Shown in pieces: positions 1 through 8,340 of a stretch of DNA of 64,000 nt. Origin of the DNA: Aureibaculum algae. GTDB taxonomy: Bacteria; Bacteroidota; Bacteroidia; Flavobacteriales; Flavobacteriaceae. Position 1 is the first letter of the stretch; the number at the start of each line of letters is the position of its first letter. The notes beneath the pieces are model-generated. The model made no database searches. It was not told the origin of the DNA and saw only the letters and a list, made by a program, of their open reading frames with translations. Both the position numbers and the translations under genes were made by a program. The stretch is from positions 4,548,001-4,612,000 of the forward strand of contig NZ_CP040749.1 in the NCBI RefSeq assembly GCF_006065315.1. The letters run 5' to 3'.

Positions 1-345
1 CCAGATAAATTCCAGGATGAAGAGAAAAAATTAGAGGCTGAAGTAAAAAGTCAAAAAATTATTGATGCTTATCATTTTCTAGTAAGTATAGCTCCAAAAA
101 CCAAAGAAAGCAACCTAGAAGAGTATAATTCTATAACTATACCTTCAACTGTTGAAGATTTTCAACATAAAAGTATGCTTTTAGAAGTTACTTTTGCTGA
201 TGGTAATACTTATGAATATTTCGGAGTCAATCGTAAACTATTTATCAAATTCGTGAATAGTAAATCAATAAACAATTTTGGAAAAAGAAATATTTTCAAT
301 TCTTTCCTTTACAGAAAATCAAAGAAAGCTTCAGTTATGGCTTAA
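1..345 (+). CDS. C-terminal part of a KTSC-domain-like protein (5' end outside window)
   Basis: The reading frame is open from the first base to a TAA stop, giving 114 residues of an incomplete protein. The last ~55 residues (from SMLLEVTFADG through YEYFGV to FLYRK) match the pattern of the small KTSC domain: a hydrophobic strand, F-x-x-G-x-x-Y-x-Y-x-x-V, then a conserved S and N before the final strand. KTSC domains occur alone or at the end of nucleic-acid or metabolic enzymes and have no settled biochemical role. The region before it is charged and helical (KFQDEEKKLEAEVKSQK). No function is claimed for the missing N-terminal part. Confidence 0.5.
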   Translation, partial: PDKFQDEEKKLEAEVKSQKIIDAYHFLVSIAPKTKESNLEEYNSITIPSTVEDFQHKSMLLEVTFADGNTYEYFGVNRKLFIKFVNSKSINNFGKRNIFNSFLYRKSKKASVMA

Positions 346-388
346 CTAGGAGACGGCTAAAAAGTAAATTCTTATATTTTAATAATAC

Positions 389-436
389 AACTACAATGAC
401 GGAAAAAGGCGTAAGTCGTTTTCCGTCATTGTAGTT
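389..436. terminator. Perfect 18-bp inverted repeat, probable transcription stop
   Basis: Two perfectly complementary 18-base arms (389-406 and 419-436) flank a 12-base loop. It sits between the stop of the plus-strand KTSC-like gene and the stop of the minus-strand radical SAM gene, so it could end transcription from both sides. The arm has an A4/T4 tract towards the loop, but no long T-run follows either side, so an exported dyad or repeat element is an alternative. Confidence 0.55.
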
Positions 437-513
437 AAATGAGTTTACATGACTTATCATTATTAGGCAATAGAGTTATATAAAACCAAAACACCTTCCT
501 TTTAATCAAGTAA

Positions 514-2394
514 CTAGACGTGTTTTAAAGTGCTACTTTTTAATAAAAAACTTTTAATTAAGTCTTTGGGGTGACTGGTTTTAAGAATAGGAAAATCAAA
601 CCAAGTTTGTAAATCTTCTTTAAACCCTGTCTTATTTAAATAACTATTTAATGCAAGATTTAATCCCTTTGTATATTTAGGGTGATCAGTTCCTTCTGGA
701 TCTTGATGATATAAATCATTTTGAGCAAATCCTTCAAAAACAGGTCCTGTTATTTTTATTCCAAATTGTTCCGGGTTTTGACCAATAGGACTATGTATAG
801 TGGTAGTAAATTGGTGCCAAAATGCAGACTGAATACAATTTTTCTCAAACAATTGTCGCACAACTTCCAATGAATCAATAGTTTCTTGCTCATTTTGAGT
901 TGGAAATCCATACATAAGATAGGCATGAACCATAATATTTTGTTCTGAAAAATTATGAGTAACTCTCGTAACTTGTGCGATATCAACTCCCTTTTTCATC
1001 TTAACCAACAACCTATCTGAAGCCACTTCTAACCCACCAGTTACAGCAATACAACCCGATTTCGCCATTAATTGGCATAACTCAGCATCAAATGTCTTTT
1101 CAAAACGAATGTTTGTCCACCAAGTAATGTTTAGGTTTCTTTCTATCAGTTTCATTGATAGAGCCCGTAACATTTTAGGTGGAGCTGCTTCATCAACAAA
1201 ATGAAAACCTGTAATACCTGTGTCCTTAATTATTTTTTCAATTTTATCTACTAAATCAATTGCTGTTGTGTTTTGATAATTACCAATATAATCTAAGTTT
1301 ACATCACAAAACGAACACTGTTTCCAATAACATCCATGAGAAATGGTCAGCTTATTCCATCTCGCATCTGTCCACATCCGATGCATCGGGTTTACTACAT
1401 CTAAAAAAGAAACATATTTATCAAACGGCAATCCTGAGTAATTAGGTGCGGGTAAATTTTTATGATGGTAAATAGTATTAGGAATTTTATTCTTATAAAC
1501 AACTTGATTCTTTTCTAACACAAACGTTCTTTCCAATTCGTTTATATCACTTTTGCCTTCAAGGTAATTAACCAACTTTAGCAAGGGACCTTCACCGTCA
1601 TCTAATGAGATAAAATCTATAAATTGAAAAATTCTAGCATCTTCTAATGAACGGAGCTCTGTGTTACAATATCCTCCGCCAAAAGCAACATAAATGTCCG
1701 GAAAAAACTGTTTAATAAACTGAGAACAACGGAGAGCCGCAAATAAATTTCCAGGAAAAGGAATTGTAAAACAGATTAGATTAGGATCATGCTTTTTTAT
1801 TTGCTCTTCCAAAATATTCATCATTTCATCTTCAATAAGCGTAGGCTGATATTGCAAAAAATCATCTAATTGATTAAAACTGCTTGCTGACGTTCCAATT
1901 TGCTCGGCATATTTCGTAAATGCAAAAAACTCATCTACGTTCGCATGAATAAAGTCTCCTATTTCTTCAATAAAAAGTGTACCAAAATGTTTTGCTTTAT
2001 CTATTATACCGATTGCTCCAACTTCCCATTTTATTTCAGTATTCACCTTCATTAACCTATGCCCTGATGGTAAAAAACCAGCTTCTAAGATTTTATATGC
2101 AGTTTCAATATCCTGTTGCTGAAGAAATTTAAGAACTACATCAACTCGAGAAATATAGTGCTCTTTCCTTTTACTAAGCTCGGGATAATGATAATTCTCC
2201 AAATCGTCAGCTTCCTGAAAAATAGAACGTAAAAAATCACTAGTAAAAATAGCTGTAAAGAGCTCAATGCTTAAATCACAGTGCTCAACAGACACCTTAT
2301 GTTTCTCCAAAAACCCCTTGAGATAGGCAGTTGCCGGATACGCAGTATTTAGCTGAGTAAACGGTGGCGTTACTAAAAGTAATTTCGGTTGCAT
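514..2394 (-). CDS. B12-binding-domain radical SAM protein
   Basis: This is a 626-residue cytosolic iron-sulfur enzyme of the cobalamin-binding radical SAM type. The N-terminus (KLLLVTPPFTQLNTAYPATAYLKGFL) and the segment around residues 200-270 (CFTIPFPGN, AFGGGYCN, DDGEGPLL) fit a B12-binding Rossmann half. The SAM cluster motif is GCYWKQCSFC, with cysteines 355, 360 and 363. That is CX4CX2C rather than the textbook CX3CX2C. The later GGLEVASDRLLVKMKKG and YLMYGFPTQNEQET segments are the usual radical SAM barrel motifs. The substrate is not evident. The start is fixed by a TAnnTTTG promoter only 4 nt upstream of the ATG. It stands alone and faces away from its neighbours. Confidence 0.8.
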   Translation of the reverse strand: MQPKLLLVTPPFTQLNTAYPATAYLKGFLEKHKVSVEHCDLSIELFTAIFTSDFLRSIFQEADDLENYHYPELSKRKEHYISRVDVVLKFLQQQDIETAYKILEAGFLPSGHRLMKVNTEIKWEVGAIGIIDKAKHFGTLFIEEIGDFIHANVDEFFAFTKYAEQIGTSASSFNQLDDFLQYQPTLIEDEMMNILEEQIKKHDPNLICFTIPFPGNLFAALRCSQFIKQFFPDIYVAFGGGYCNTELRSLEDARIFQFIDFISLDDGEGPLLKLVNYLEGKSDINELERTFVLEKNQVVYKNKIPNTIYHHKNLPAPNYSGLPFDKYVSFLDVVNPMHRMWTDARWNKLTISHGCYWKQCSFCDVNLDYIGNYQNTTAIDLVDKIEKIIKDTGITGFHFVDEAAPPKMLRALSMKLIERNLNITWWTNIRFEKTFDAELCQLMAKSGCIAVTGGLEVASDRLLVKMKKGVDIAQVTRVTHNFSEQNIMVHAYLMYGFPTQNEQETIDSLEVVRQLFEKNCIQSAFWHQFTTTIHSPIGQNPEQFGIKITGPVFEGFAQNDLYHQDPEGTDHPKYTKGLNLALNSYLNKTGFKEDLQTWFDFPILKTSHPKDLIKSFLLKSSTLKHV

Positions 2395-2398
2395 AATG

Positions 2399-2406
2399 CA
2401 AAGATA
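2399..2406 (-). promoter_or_regulatory. -7 promoter element TATCTTTG of the radical SAM gene
   Basis: On the minus strand the sequence reads TATCTTTGCATTATG, a perfect TAnnTTTG element with just four bases before the start codon. With the usual spacing in Bacteroidota, transcription would begin at or next to the ATG, so the mRNA is probably leaderless or nearly so. The rbfA gene has the same arrangement. Confidence 0.6.
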
Positions 2407-2610
2407 GCGTTCTTTTAGGGTAAGCCTATAAAGTAGAAAATAATTAAACAGATATTAACAAGAATATTTCTATTACATACAAATTTTGCATGCTAGTGGA
2501 TAAAATTTAAAATTTGTTTGATAAATTGATTATTATTATCTTAACCATTACATTTAATCAAATCCTTATTCCTCCAGTGAACAATACATGATCATCTTAA
2601 AAATTAGTTT

Positions 2611-2883
2611 ATGAGTTTCGGAATAGTTCAATCAATGATAATCTCACTGAGAAATAACTCAAGAAAAAAAGAGTTAATTCACTTTGATAGACGAAGTATG
2701 CCCTTAAAAGGATTGAAAGGTGAATTTGGTGAATTATTGAAAAGAAAAGCAACACCAGAACAATTAAAGAATATCAGGAATAAAATTAAACAAGAAGAAA
2801 GAGCAGAATTGATTAAAAACATTATCATAATTATGCTCTTATCCCTAATCATAATAATAGGCGTAAAATTCCTGATTTTTTAA
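2611..2883 (+). CDS. Small membrane-anchored protein of unknown function
   Basis: A 90-residue protein that I do not recognise by function. The first ~70 residues are basic and helical (SLRNNSRKKELIHFDRRS, then KRKATPEQLKNIRNKIKQEERAELIK). The last ~20 are a strong transmembrane helix (IIIIMLLSLIIIIGVKFLIF), so the protein should be tail-anchored in the inner membrane with its basic part in the cytoplasm. It is a single gene, convergent with the beta-propeller gene, and ends just before the 67-bp repeat array. Short proteins starting MSFG with this layout are common in Flavobacteriia, from memory. Confidence 0.6.
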   Translation: MSFGIVQSMIISLRNNSRKKELIHFDRRSMPLKGLKGEFGELLKRKATPEQLKNIRNKIKQEERAELIKNIIIIMLLSLIIIIGVKFLIF

Positions 2884-2913
2884 CAACTTTTTTTAAGAAT
2901 AAAACACAATACA

Positions 2914-3240
2914 TTTTATATCTCAAAAAAATCAATATTTTCAGTCTTGCCATTCTGCAATAAACAAGTTGGTATCTTTCTTTTTATATTTCAGATTGTC
3001 AATCCTTTCAATCTTGCCATTCTGCAATAAACAAGTTGGTATCTTTCTTTTTATATTTCAGATTGTCAATCCTTTCAATCTTGCCATTCTGCAATAAACA
3101 AGTTGGTATCTTACTTTTTATATTTCAGATTATCAATCCCTTCAGTCTTGCCATTCTGCAATAAACAAGTTGGTATCTTACTTTTTATATTTCAGATTGT
3201 CAATCCTTCTAGTCTTGCCATTCTGCAATAAACAAGTTGG
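2914..3240. repeat. 67-bp tandem repeat, five copies, overlapping the 3' end of the beta-propeller gene
   Basis: A conserved 32-base core starts at 2946, 3013, 3080, 3147 and 3214, exactly 67 bp apart each time. The rightmost copy is the true end of the neighbouring gene; read on the minus strand the core encodes DTNLFIAEWQD. The other four repeat that gene end plus ~30 bp of downstream DNA. Every copy keeps an aspartate codon followed directly by a stop (GAC-TAG, GAC-TGA or GAT-TGA). The copies differ at few positions, except the leftmost, whose outer half is degraded. This also fills the 325-bp gap between two convergent genes. Confidence 0.92.
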
Positions 3241-4330
3241 TATCTCTACCACCTCCATTATTTCTATTAGAAGAAAAAATTAGTTTTGTACCATCATTTG
3301 AAAAAACTGGAAACGCATCAAATGTTTCTCCATGTGTAATTCTTGTTAGGTTTTTCCCGTCAAGGTCAATCATATATAAATTAAAAGGGAAACCTCGTTC
3401 TGCCTCAAAGTTTGAAGAAAACAAAATTTTCTCACCTGAAGGGTGAAAAAATGGGCTCCAGTTCGCATTACCTAAATTAGTTAATTGACGTAACTCAGAA
3501 CCATCGGCATTACAGATATACAATTCCATTTCTGTAGGCATAACCAAACCATCTGCCAATAAGTCTTTATATTCTTTTATATCTTTTTCTGTTTTAGGTC
3601 TAGAAGAACGGAAAATAAGTTTTGTTCCATCAGGTGAAAAGAAAGCTCCTCCATCATACCCCAATTGATCTGTAATCTGTTTTACATCTGAACCATCAAT
3701 ATTCATAGTATACAATTCCAAATCGCCACTTCTATCTGAAGTAAATACAATTTTATCGCCTTTAGGAGAAACTGTAGCTTCGGCATCATACCCTTTTTCA
3801 GTAGTTAATTGTTTCGTTATATTACCTTCTAAATCGGTCACAAAAATATCATAGGTATCATAAATTGGCCACACATATTTCCCTTCCTTACGCAAAGGAG
3901 CATCAGGGCATTCTTCACCTCCTAAATGTGTAGAGGCATAAACAATACTTTTATTATCCGGCAAAAAATAAGCACACGTAGTACGCCCTTTTCCTGTACT
4001 TAATAACGGAGGTGCAACTAAACTATCTAACGTTTCATCAGCGTCCATTAAAAACATTTGATCACATTCAACACCCCATTTCTTATGATTAGATTGAAAA
4101 ACAAGTTGTTTATCATCAAAACTCCAATACGCTTCCGCATTATCACCTCCAAAAGTTACTTGACGAAGAGATTTAAAATGTTTTTCTTCTGGAAACACAA
4201 GAGAATGTCCTTCAGAATTAACATATACAGGTGCTGTTTTTGTTGTTTTCTTTACAACTGCTTGAGATGTGTTTTGCGTTTTGCATGACAATAAAACGAG
4301 TGTAAGTACTATCGTAACTATATATTTCAT
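3209..4330 (-). CDS. TolB-like beta-propeller lipoprotein (PD40 / WD40-like repeats)
   Basis: A 373-residue protein with a lipoprotein signal peptide (lipobox LLSC, lipidated Cys16), so it is probably anchored in the outer membrane facing the periplasm or the surface. The body is built of PD40-type propeller blades, with recurring motifs such as SPKGDKIVFTSDRSGDLELY, SPDGTKLIFRSSRP, HPSGEKILFSSN and SNDGTKLIFSSNRNNGG. Such propellers are protein-interaction platforms, as in TolB; no enzyme motif is visible. It is not linked to tol-pal genes here, so a Tol role should not be assumed. The last 11 codons and the stop belong to a 67-bp unit that is repeated four more times downstream. Confidence 0.8.
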   Translation of the reverse strand: MKYIVTIVLTLVLLSCKTQNTSQAVVKKTTKTAPVYVNSEGHSLVFPEEKHFKSLRQVTFGGDNAEAYWSFDDKQLVFQSNHKKWGVECDQMFLMDADETLDSLVAPPLLSTGKGRTTCAYFLPDNKSIVYASTHLGGEECPDAPLRKEGKYVWPIYDTYDIFVTDLEGNITKQLTTEKGYDAEATVSPKGDKIVFTSDRSGDLELYTMNIDGSDVKQITDQLGYDGGAFFSPDGTKLIFRSSRPKTEKDIKEYKDLLADGLVMPTEMELYICNADGSELRQLTNLGNANWSPFFHPSGEKILFSSNFEAERGFPFNLYMIDLDGKNLTRITHGETFDAFPVFSNDGTKLIFSSNRNNGGGRDTNLFIAEWQD

Positions 4331-4480
4331 ATGTTTATATTTAGTGTTTTTCTTAAATTAAAATAACATTCTAATAATCATAATTTCAAATAATTAAAAC
4401 TATGATTTTTTCAAATACCATTAAATAATTGCTATAATAAATGGCAATTATTGCCTAATTTTACCAAAAATAATACTATT

Positions 4481-5710
4481 ATGATGAATCGGATATTAAT
4501 TTTTGCTTTTTTTACTTTGCTTTTTGTTTGCAAAACCACTGCACAAACAGAATCTCAAATTCATAAAGACGTTGTTTATCTTGCAGACGACAAACTTGAA
4601 GGCAGAGCAACTGGCTCAGAAGGTGAAAAACTAGCTACCGAATATATTGCTATGCGATTTAAAGAAATGGGCTTAGAACCTAAAGGAAATAATGGCTATT
4701 TCCAAGACTTTACTTTTACGCCTAAAACGCATCCTCACGGAAAAGTTAATTTCTCAGACACGACAAGTAACAAAGCCATTACAGGAAGAAACATTTTGGG
4801 ATACATCAATAACAATGCAAAGCAGACCATTATTATTGGTGCTCATCACGATCATTTAGGTTATGGTCAAGAGGGCTCTTTGTATAGAGGTAAAGAAAAA
4901 TTAATACACAACGGTGCCGATGATAACGCCAGTGGTGTAGCTACTTTACTAAACTTAGCCGAAAAATTAACCAAAACCAATACAGGAAACAACTATTTAA
5001 TCATGACTTTTTCCGGTGAAGAAATGGGATTATTAGGTTCCAATTATTTTGTTAAAAATGCTACCATAAATCTTGACTCCGCCAATTACATGATTAATAT
5101 GGATATGGTTGGCCGTTTAAAAGAAGATAATGCATTAGCTATTTATGGTGTTGGTACTTCACCCATTTTTAAGCATATTGTAAATGCTTACAACGATAAC
5201 TTCAAACTGATTATTAAAGAGTCTGGCGTTGGCCCATCTGATCACACATCATTCTATTTAAATGACATACCCGTTTTACACTTCTTTACCGGTCAACATG
5301 AAGACTATCATAAACCTGCTGACGATTCAGACAAATTGAATTATAAAGGTATGGAAACTATATCTAATTATATTTTCAACATTATTACTGATCTTGATGA
5401 TAATGGTAAATTACCTTTTAGAAAAACTAAAAATGAAAGTGATGAAGCTCCGCGTTTTAAAGTAACGTTAGGTGTTGTACCTGACTATATGTTTAATGGT
5501 AAGGGAATGCGAATTGATGGAGTTAGCGAAGAAAAACCTGCACAAAAAGCTGGTTTACATAAAGGCGATGTTGTTATCCAATTAGGTGATAACCCAATTA
5601 CTGATATGATGGGATATATGAAAGCATTGTCAAAGTTTAATGCAGGTGACACCACAACTGTGAAGATTGAAAGAAACGGAAAAACTATTGAAAAGCCAGT
5701 TACTTTTTAA
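4481..5710 (+). CDS. Secreted M28-family zinc aminopeptidase with C-terminal PDZ domain
   Basis: A 409-residue exported metallopeptidase. The chosen start is the ATG-ATG pair; an in-frame TTG 30 bp upstream would put a polar stretch before the signal peptide (NRILIFAFFTLLFVC, cleavage near TTAQ). The M28 dinuclear zinc site is complete: H122 and D124 in GAHHDH, D147 in GADDN, E180-E181 in SGEEMG, D208 in MDMVG and H255 in PSDHTSFY. Residues ~320-409 form a PDZ domain (VSEEKPAQKAGLHKGDVVIQ), which in this family binds substrate or partner C-termini. It should act in the periplasm or outside the cell in peptide degradation. It is a single-gene unit ended by a hairpin terminator. Confidence 0.88.
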   Translation: MMNRILIFAFFTLLFVCKTTAQTESQIHKDVVYLADDKLEGRATGSEGEKLATEYIAMRFKEMGLEPKGNNGYFQDFTFTPKTHPHGKVNFSDTTSNKAITGRNILGYINNNAKQTIIIGAHHDHLGYGQEGSLYRGKEKLIHNGADDNASGVATLLNLAEKLTKTNTGNNYLIMTFSGEEMGLLGSNYFVKNATINLDSANYMINMDMVGRLKEDNALAIYGVGTSPIFKHIVNAYNDNFKLIIKESGVGPSDHTSFYLNDIPVLHFFTGQHEDYHKPADDSDKLNYKGMETISNYIFNIITDLDDNGKLPFRKTKNESDEAPRFKVTLGVVPDYMFNGKGMRIDGVSEEKPAQKAGLHKGDVVIQLGDNPITDMMGYMKALSKFNAGDTTTVKIERNGKTIEKPVTF

Positions 5711-5793
5711 GTTAAATAATTAATAAGAATCAAGACTTTATTACACAGCACCTTAGTATCAGGGAAAACTAAAAATTTACATTACAAATGAGT

Positions 5794-5841
5794 AGACCTC
5801 ACAGATTCTGACTTAAAAGCGTTGAATCTATGAGGTCTTTT
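5794..5841 (+). terminator. Rho-independent terminator of the M28 peptidase gene
   Basis: Fifteen-base arms at 5794-5808 and 5824-5838 pair with a single mismatch, and the right arm runs into TTTT. It lies ~85 bp after the peptidase stop. It also covers an upstream in-frame ATG (5830) of the next gene, which argues that the next gene starts at 5860. Confidence 0.75.
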
Positions 5842-5859
5842 CACTCAAAGCACAACGAC

Positions 5860-6261
5860 ATGTTTAAAACCAAGAATGATTTTATCAATAAGATTCATTT
5901 GATCATTTCTGTATGCATTGTTGTTCCTGTTGCATTTATTTACGGATTTCAACCCAACTTAAATTTTGACATTCATTTACAAACTATTGATGAGCACAGT
6001 CAATTTAAAGCCATTATGGGATTGTATTTGGGATTTTCAATAATATGGATTCTTGGAACATTTAAAGAAGCCTATTTAAAAACAGCCATCATCACTAATA
6101 TAATATTTATGCTAGGGTTAGGTTTCGGAAGGCTTATTAGTATTCTTATGGATGGTACACCTACTTTTGCTTACGTTTTTGGTACCGTTGCCGAGTTACT
6201 TTTAGGTTTTTATGGACTTTGGGTATTTAGATCTACAGCTGTTAAAAGATTAGAATTCTAG
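5860..6261 (+). CDS. DUF4345-family integral membrane protein
   Basis: A 133-residue protein with four predicted membrane helices (IHLIISVCIVVPVAFIYGF, FKAIMGLYLGFSIIWILG, TAIITNIIFMLGLGFGRL, FGTVAELLLGFYGLWVF). The spacing, the GLYLG motif and the GxGFGRLIS motif before the third helix match DUF4345, a family of small inner-membrane proteins of unknown role. The first possible ATG, ten codons upstream, lies inside the preceding terminator stem, so MFKTKNDF is the better start. It precedes the dus gene by 38 bp but a promoter lies between them. Confidence 0.7.
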   Translation: MFKTKNDFINKIHLIISVCIVVPVAFIYGFQPNLNFDIHLQTIDEHSQFKAIMGLYLGFSIIWILGTFKEAYLKTAIITNIIFMLGLGFGRLISILMDGTPTFAYVFGTVAELLLGFYGLWVFRSTAVKRLEF

Positions 6262-6277
6262 TTACTTAGAAAAAATG

Positions 6278-6285
6278 TATTTTTG
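6278..6285 (+). promoter_or_regulatory. -7 promoter element TATTTTTG of dus
   Basis: A TAnnTTTG match lies 14 bp before the TTG start of the dihydrouridine synthase, directly after the DUF4345 stop. The predicted leader is only a few bases. No convincing -33 TTG is seen at the usual spacing. Confidence 0.45.
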
Positions 6286-6299
6286 CACAAAAATAACAT

Positions 6300-7292
6300 T
6301 TGGTTAAAATAGACAACATAGAACTTCCCGACTTCCCATTACTACTGGCTCCTATGGAGGATGTAAGCGACCCACCATTCCGTGCATTATGCAAAGAACA
6401 AGGTGCAGATGTTGTATATACTGAATTTATTTCTAGTGAAGGTTTGATTCGTGATGCAGCAAAAAGTATGATGAAGTTGGATATTTACGAAAAAGAACGT
6501 CCTGTTGGTATTCAAATTTTTGGAGCAAATTTGGAAAGCATGTTACAGACTATTGATATTGTTGAGAAATCGAATCCTGATATTATTGATATCAACTTTG
6601 GTTGTCCGGTAAAAAAGGTAGTAAGTAAAGGTGCAGGTGCAGGTATTTTAAAGGATATTGATTTAATGGTAAAGCTGACTGAAGCTATGGTTAAAAGAAC
6701 GCACCTACCAATTACCGTTAAAACAAGACTCGGTTGGGATCACAATTCCATCAAAATAGTTGAAGTCGCAGAACGCTTGCAAGATGTTGGCTGTAAAGCA
6801 ATTTCAATTCACGGTAGAACGCGTGCCCAAATGTATAAAGGCGATGCCGATTGGAAACCGATTGCAGAAGTAAAAAACAACTCGAGAATGCACATTCCCG
6901 TTTTTGGAAATGGAGATATAAACTCACCTGAAAAAGCCATGGAAATGCGTGACCAATATGGGTTAGACGGTGCTATGATTGGTAGAGCAACTATTGGTTA
7001 TCCTTGGTTCTTTAAAGAAGTGAAGCACTTTTTTAATACTGGAGAACATTTACCAGCTCCAACTATTGCAGATCGCGTAGATATAGCCCGAAGACATTTA
7101 CAAATGGCTATCGATTGGAAAGGTGAACGCTTAGGTATTGTAGAAACAAGACGTCATTACACAAACTATTTTAAAGGTATTCCTCACTTTAAAGAATACC
7201 GCTTAAAAATGGTTACTACTGATGATTCAGAAGGTGTTTTTAAGATCTTTGATGAAGTGATTCATCAATTTGGTGATTATCAGTTTTCTTAA
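6300..7292 (+). CDS. dus: tRNA-dihydrouridine synthase, DusB-like
   Basis: A 330-residue FMN enzyme that reduces uridines in the tRNA D-loop using NADPH. The N-terminal TIM barrel carries LLLAPMEDVSDPPFR (residues 14-28), the catalytic Cys102 in DINFGCPVKKVVSKGAGAG, the conserved SIHGRTRAQMYKGDADW segment and the phosphate-binding VFGNGDINSP / GAMIGRATIGYPWFF loops. The C-terminal helical tRNA-binding domain follows. The length is normal for DusB. The start is a TTG codon, because no in-frame ATG precedes LLLAPMED. A strong hairpin follows the stop. Confidence 0.92.
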   Translation: MVKIDNIELPDFPLLLAPMEDVSDPPFRALCKEQGADVVYTEFISSEGLIRDAAKSMMKLDIYEKERPVGIQIFGANLESMLQTIDIVEKSNPDIIDINFGCPVKKVVSKGAGAGILKDIDLMVKLTEAMVKRTHLPITVKTRLGWDHNSIKIVEVAERLQDVGCKAISIHGRTRAQMYKGDADWKPIAEVKNNSRMHIPVFGNGDINSPEKAMEMRDQYGLDGAMIGRATIGYPWFFKEVKHFFNTGEHLPAPTIADRVDIARRHLQMAIDWKGERLGIVETRRHYTNYFKGIPHFKEYRLKMVTTDDSEGVFKIFDEVIHQFGDYQFS

Positions 7293-7330
7293 GAGATTAT
7301 CATCAATTCAATAGGATTATCAGAAAAACA

Positions 7331-7376
7331 AAAGGCTATCATTCATAAACGTTTTCGCTTATGAATGATAGCCTTT
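7331..7376. terminator. Bidirectional terminator between dus and the 72-residue ORF
   Basis: Perfect 18-bp inverted repeat (7331-7348 with 7359-7376) around a 10-base loop, with A and T tracts on both outer sides. It lies between two convergent genes, so it can terminate both. Confidence 0.85.
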
Positions 7377-7400
7377 AAAATATATAAGGAAATAATTACT

Positions 7401-7619
7401 TTATGCTAGTAAAGCAAGATCAATGTCCTTCATCTTACCATTTTCAAGTTTACCTAAAACAGTTACAACTTTGGTTTTTTCGTACTCTTGAATTGCTATT
7501 ACTAACTCTTTTATATTTTCTCGGTGTATTTTAATCCCTCCCGATTTTTGATTTTTATTTTTTATTTCTATATAATAACCATCTCTTAACTTCTTTGGTT
7601 TTGTTGCAGGTCTACCCAT
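7401..7619 (-). CDS. Small conserved hypothetical protein
   Basis: A 72-residue soluble basic protein starting MGRPATKPKKLRDGYYIEIKN and ending KDIDLALLA. It has no signal peptide and no membrane segment. The basic N-terminus and predicted strand-helix pattern (GYYIEIKNK, IKELVIAIQEYEKTK) could suit a small nucleic-acid-binding protein, but I do not recognise the family. It is supported as a gene by its own convergent terminator and by the empty opposite strand. Confidence 0.6.
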   Translation of the reverse strand: MGRPATKPKKLRDGYYIEIKNKNQKSGGIKIHRENIKELVIAIQEYEKTKVVTVLGKLENGKMKDIDLALLA

Positions 7620-7756
7620 AATACTCTTACTTTATCTTTTCAAAATTAAACTTATCTTTGTTGGCGACAATGTACATCGTTTCGCCCAATATAAGTAATT
7701 TACTTCGTTAAACATTAGTTAATTTAAAAAAATATTATAAAATTTTTAAATTGATG

Positions 7757-8290
7757 TCAAAATTTAAATTTAAATCCAATTAAAACTTCATCTTTATTTC
7801 CGCTAAAGCCAAGTTCCATGTGCTCTTGCTGATAAGGTGTAGTAAAAAGATAAGTACTTCCAATTCCAACAATGGCTCCTGCCAAAACATCATAGAAATC
7901 ATGATTATCCGATTGAATTCTTGTGAATCCAGTATATCCTGCCAATAAATAAGCCGGAATTCCATATTTCCATCCGTACCTACGCTGCATAAAAGCTGCA
8001 CTTTGAAAAGTTATTGAAGTATGACCTGAAGGAAAAGAATTTGCATTTTCCATATTTGGCCGTTGTTTTGAAACAACCTGCTTCAATCCATATGTCAATA
8101 CTAAATTTAGCACGGCACCTTTAGTAAATTGCCAAGTACCTTTATAATCTTTCTTAAAAACAGTTGAACTAAATGCTATAACAGGCATCGCATAAACTAA
8201 TACATCTCCAGTAGTCTGAACAGTTTTACTTTGTGAAAATGAATTTTGAAAACAGAGAGCGAAAAAAAGAATGACAATTAGCTTTTTCAT
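7757..8290 (-). CDS. PAP2-family phosphatase (phosphatidic acid phosphatase type 2)
   Basis: A 177-residue exported protein with a cleavable signal peptide (MKKLIVILFFALCFQNSFSQ). All three parts of the PAP2 active site are present: K70-x6-R77-P78 (KQVVSKQRP), the PSGH motif at 87-90 and R124-x5-H130-x3-D134. These enzymes remove phosphate from lipid phosphates or isoprenyl diphosphates. Here the catalytic site would face the periplasm, and the C-terminus (LIGFKFKF) ends like an outer-membrane strand. It lies 50 bp downstream of the large metallophosphoesterase gene on the same strand and may be co-transcribed with it. Confidence 0.85.
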   Translation of the reverse strand: MKKLIVILFFALCFQNSFSQSKTVQTTGDVLVYAMPVIAFSSTVFKKDYKGTWQFTKGAVLNLVLTYGLKQVVSKQRPNMENANSFPSGHTSITFQSAAFMQRRYGWKYGIPAYLLAGYTGFTRIQSDNHDFYDVLAGAIVGIGSTYLFTTPYQQEHMELGFSGNKDEVLIGFKFKF

Positions 8291-8340
8291 TTTATGATGA
8301 AATAAGATACTAAAACGAATCTATTCAATAAAAATTATAC

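Noticed and set aside
2941-3240. Regular repeats that might be read as a short CRISPR array
   Set aside because: The whole 67-bp unit is repeated, with no unique spacers. The core is the 3' coding end of the adjacent gene and no cas gene is present.
3209-4330. TolB of the Tol-Pal system
   Set aside because: It has PD40 blades, but it is a lipoprotein without the TolB N-terminal domain and has no tol or pal gene beside it.
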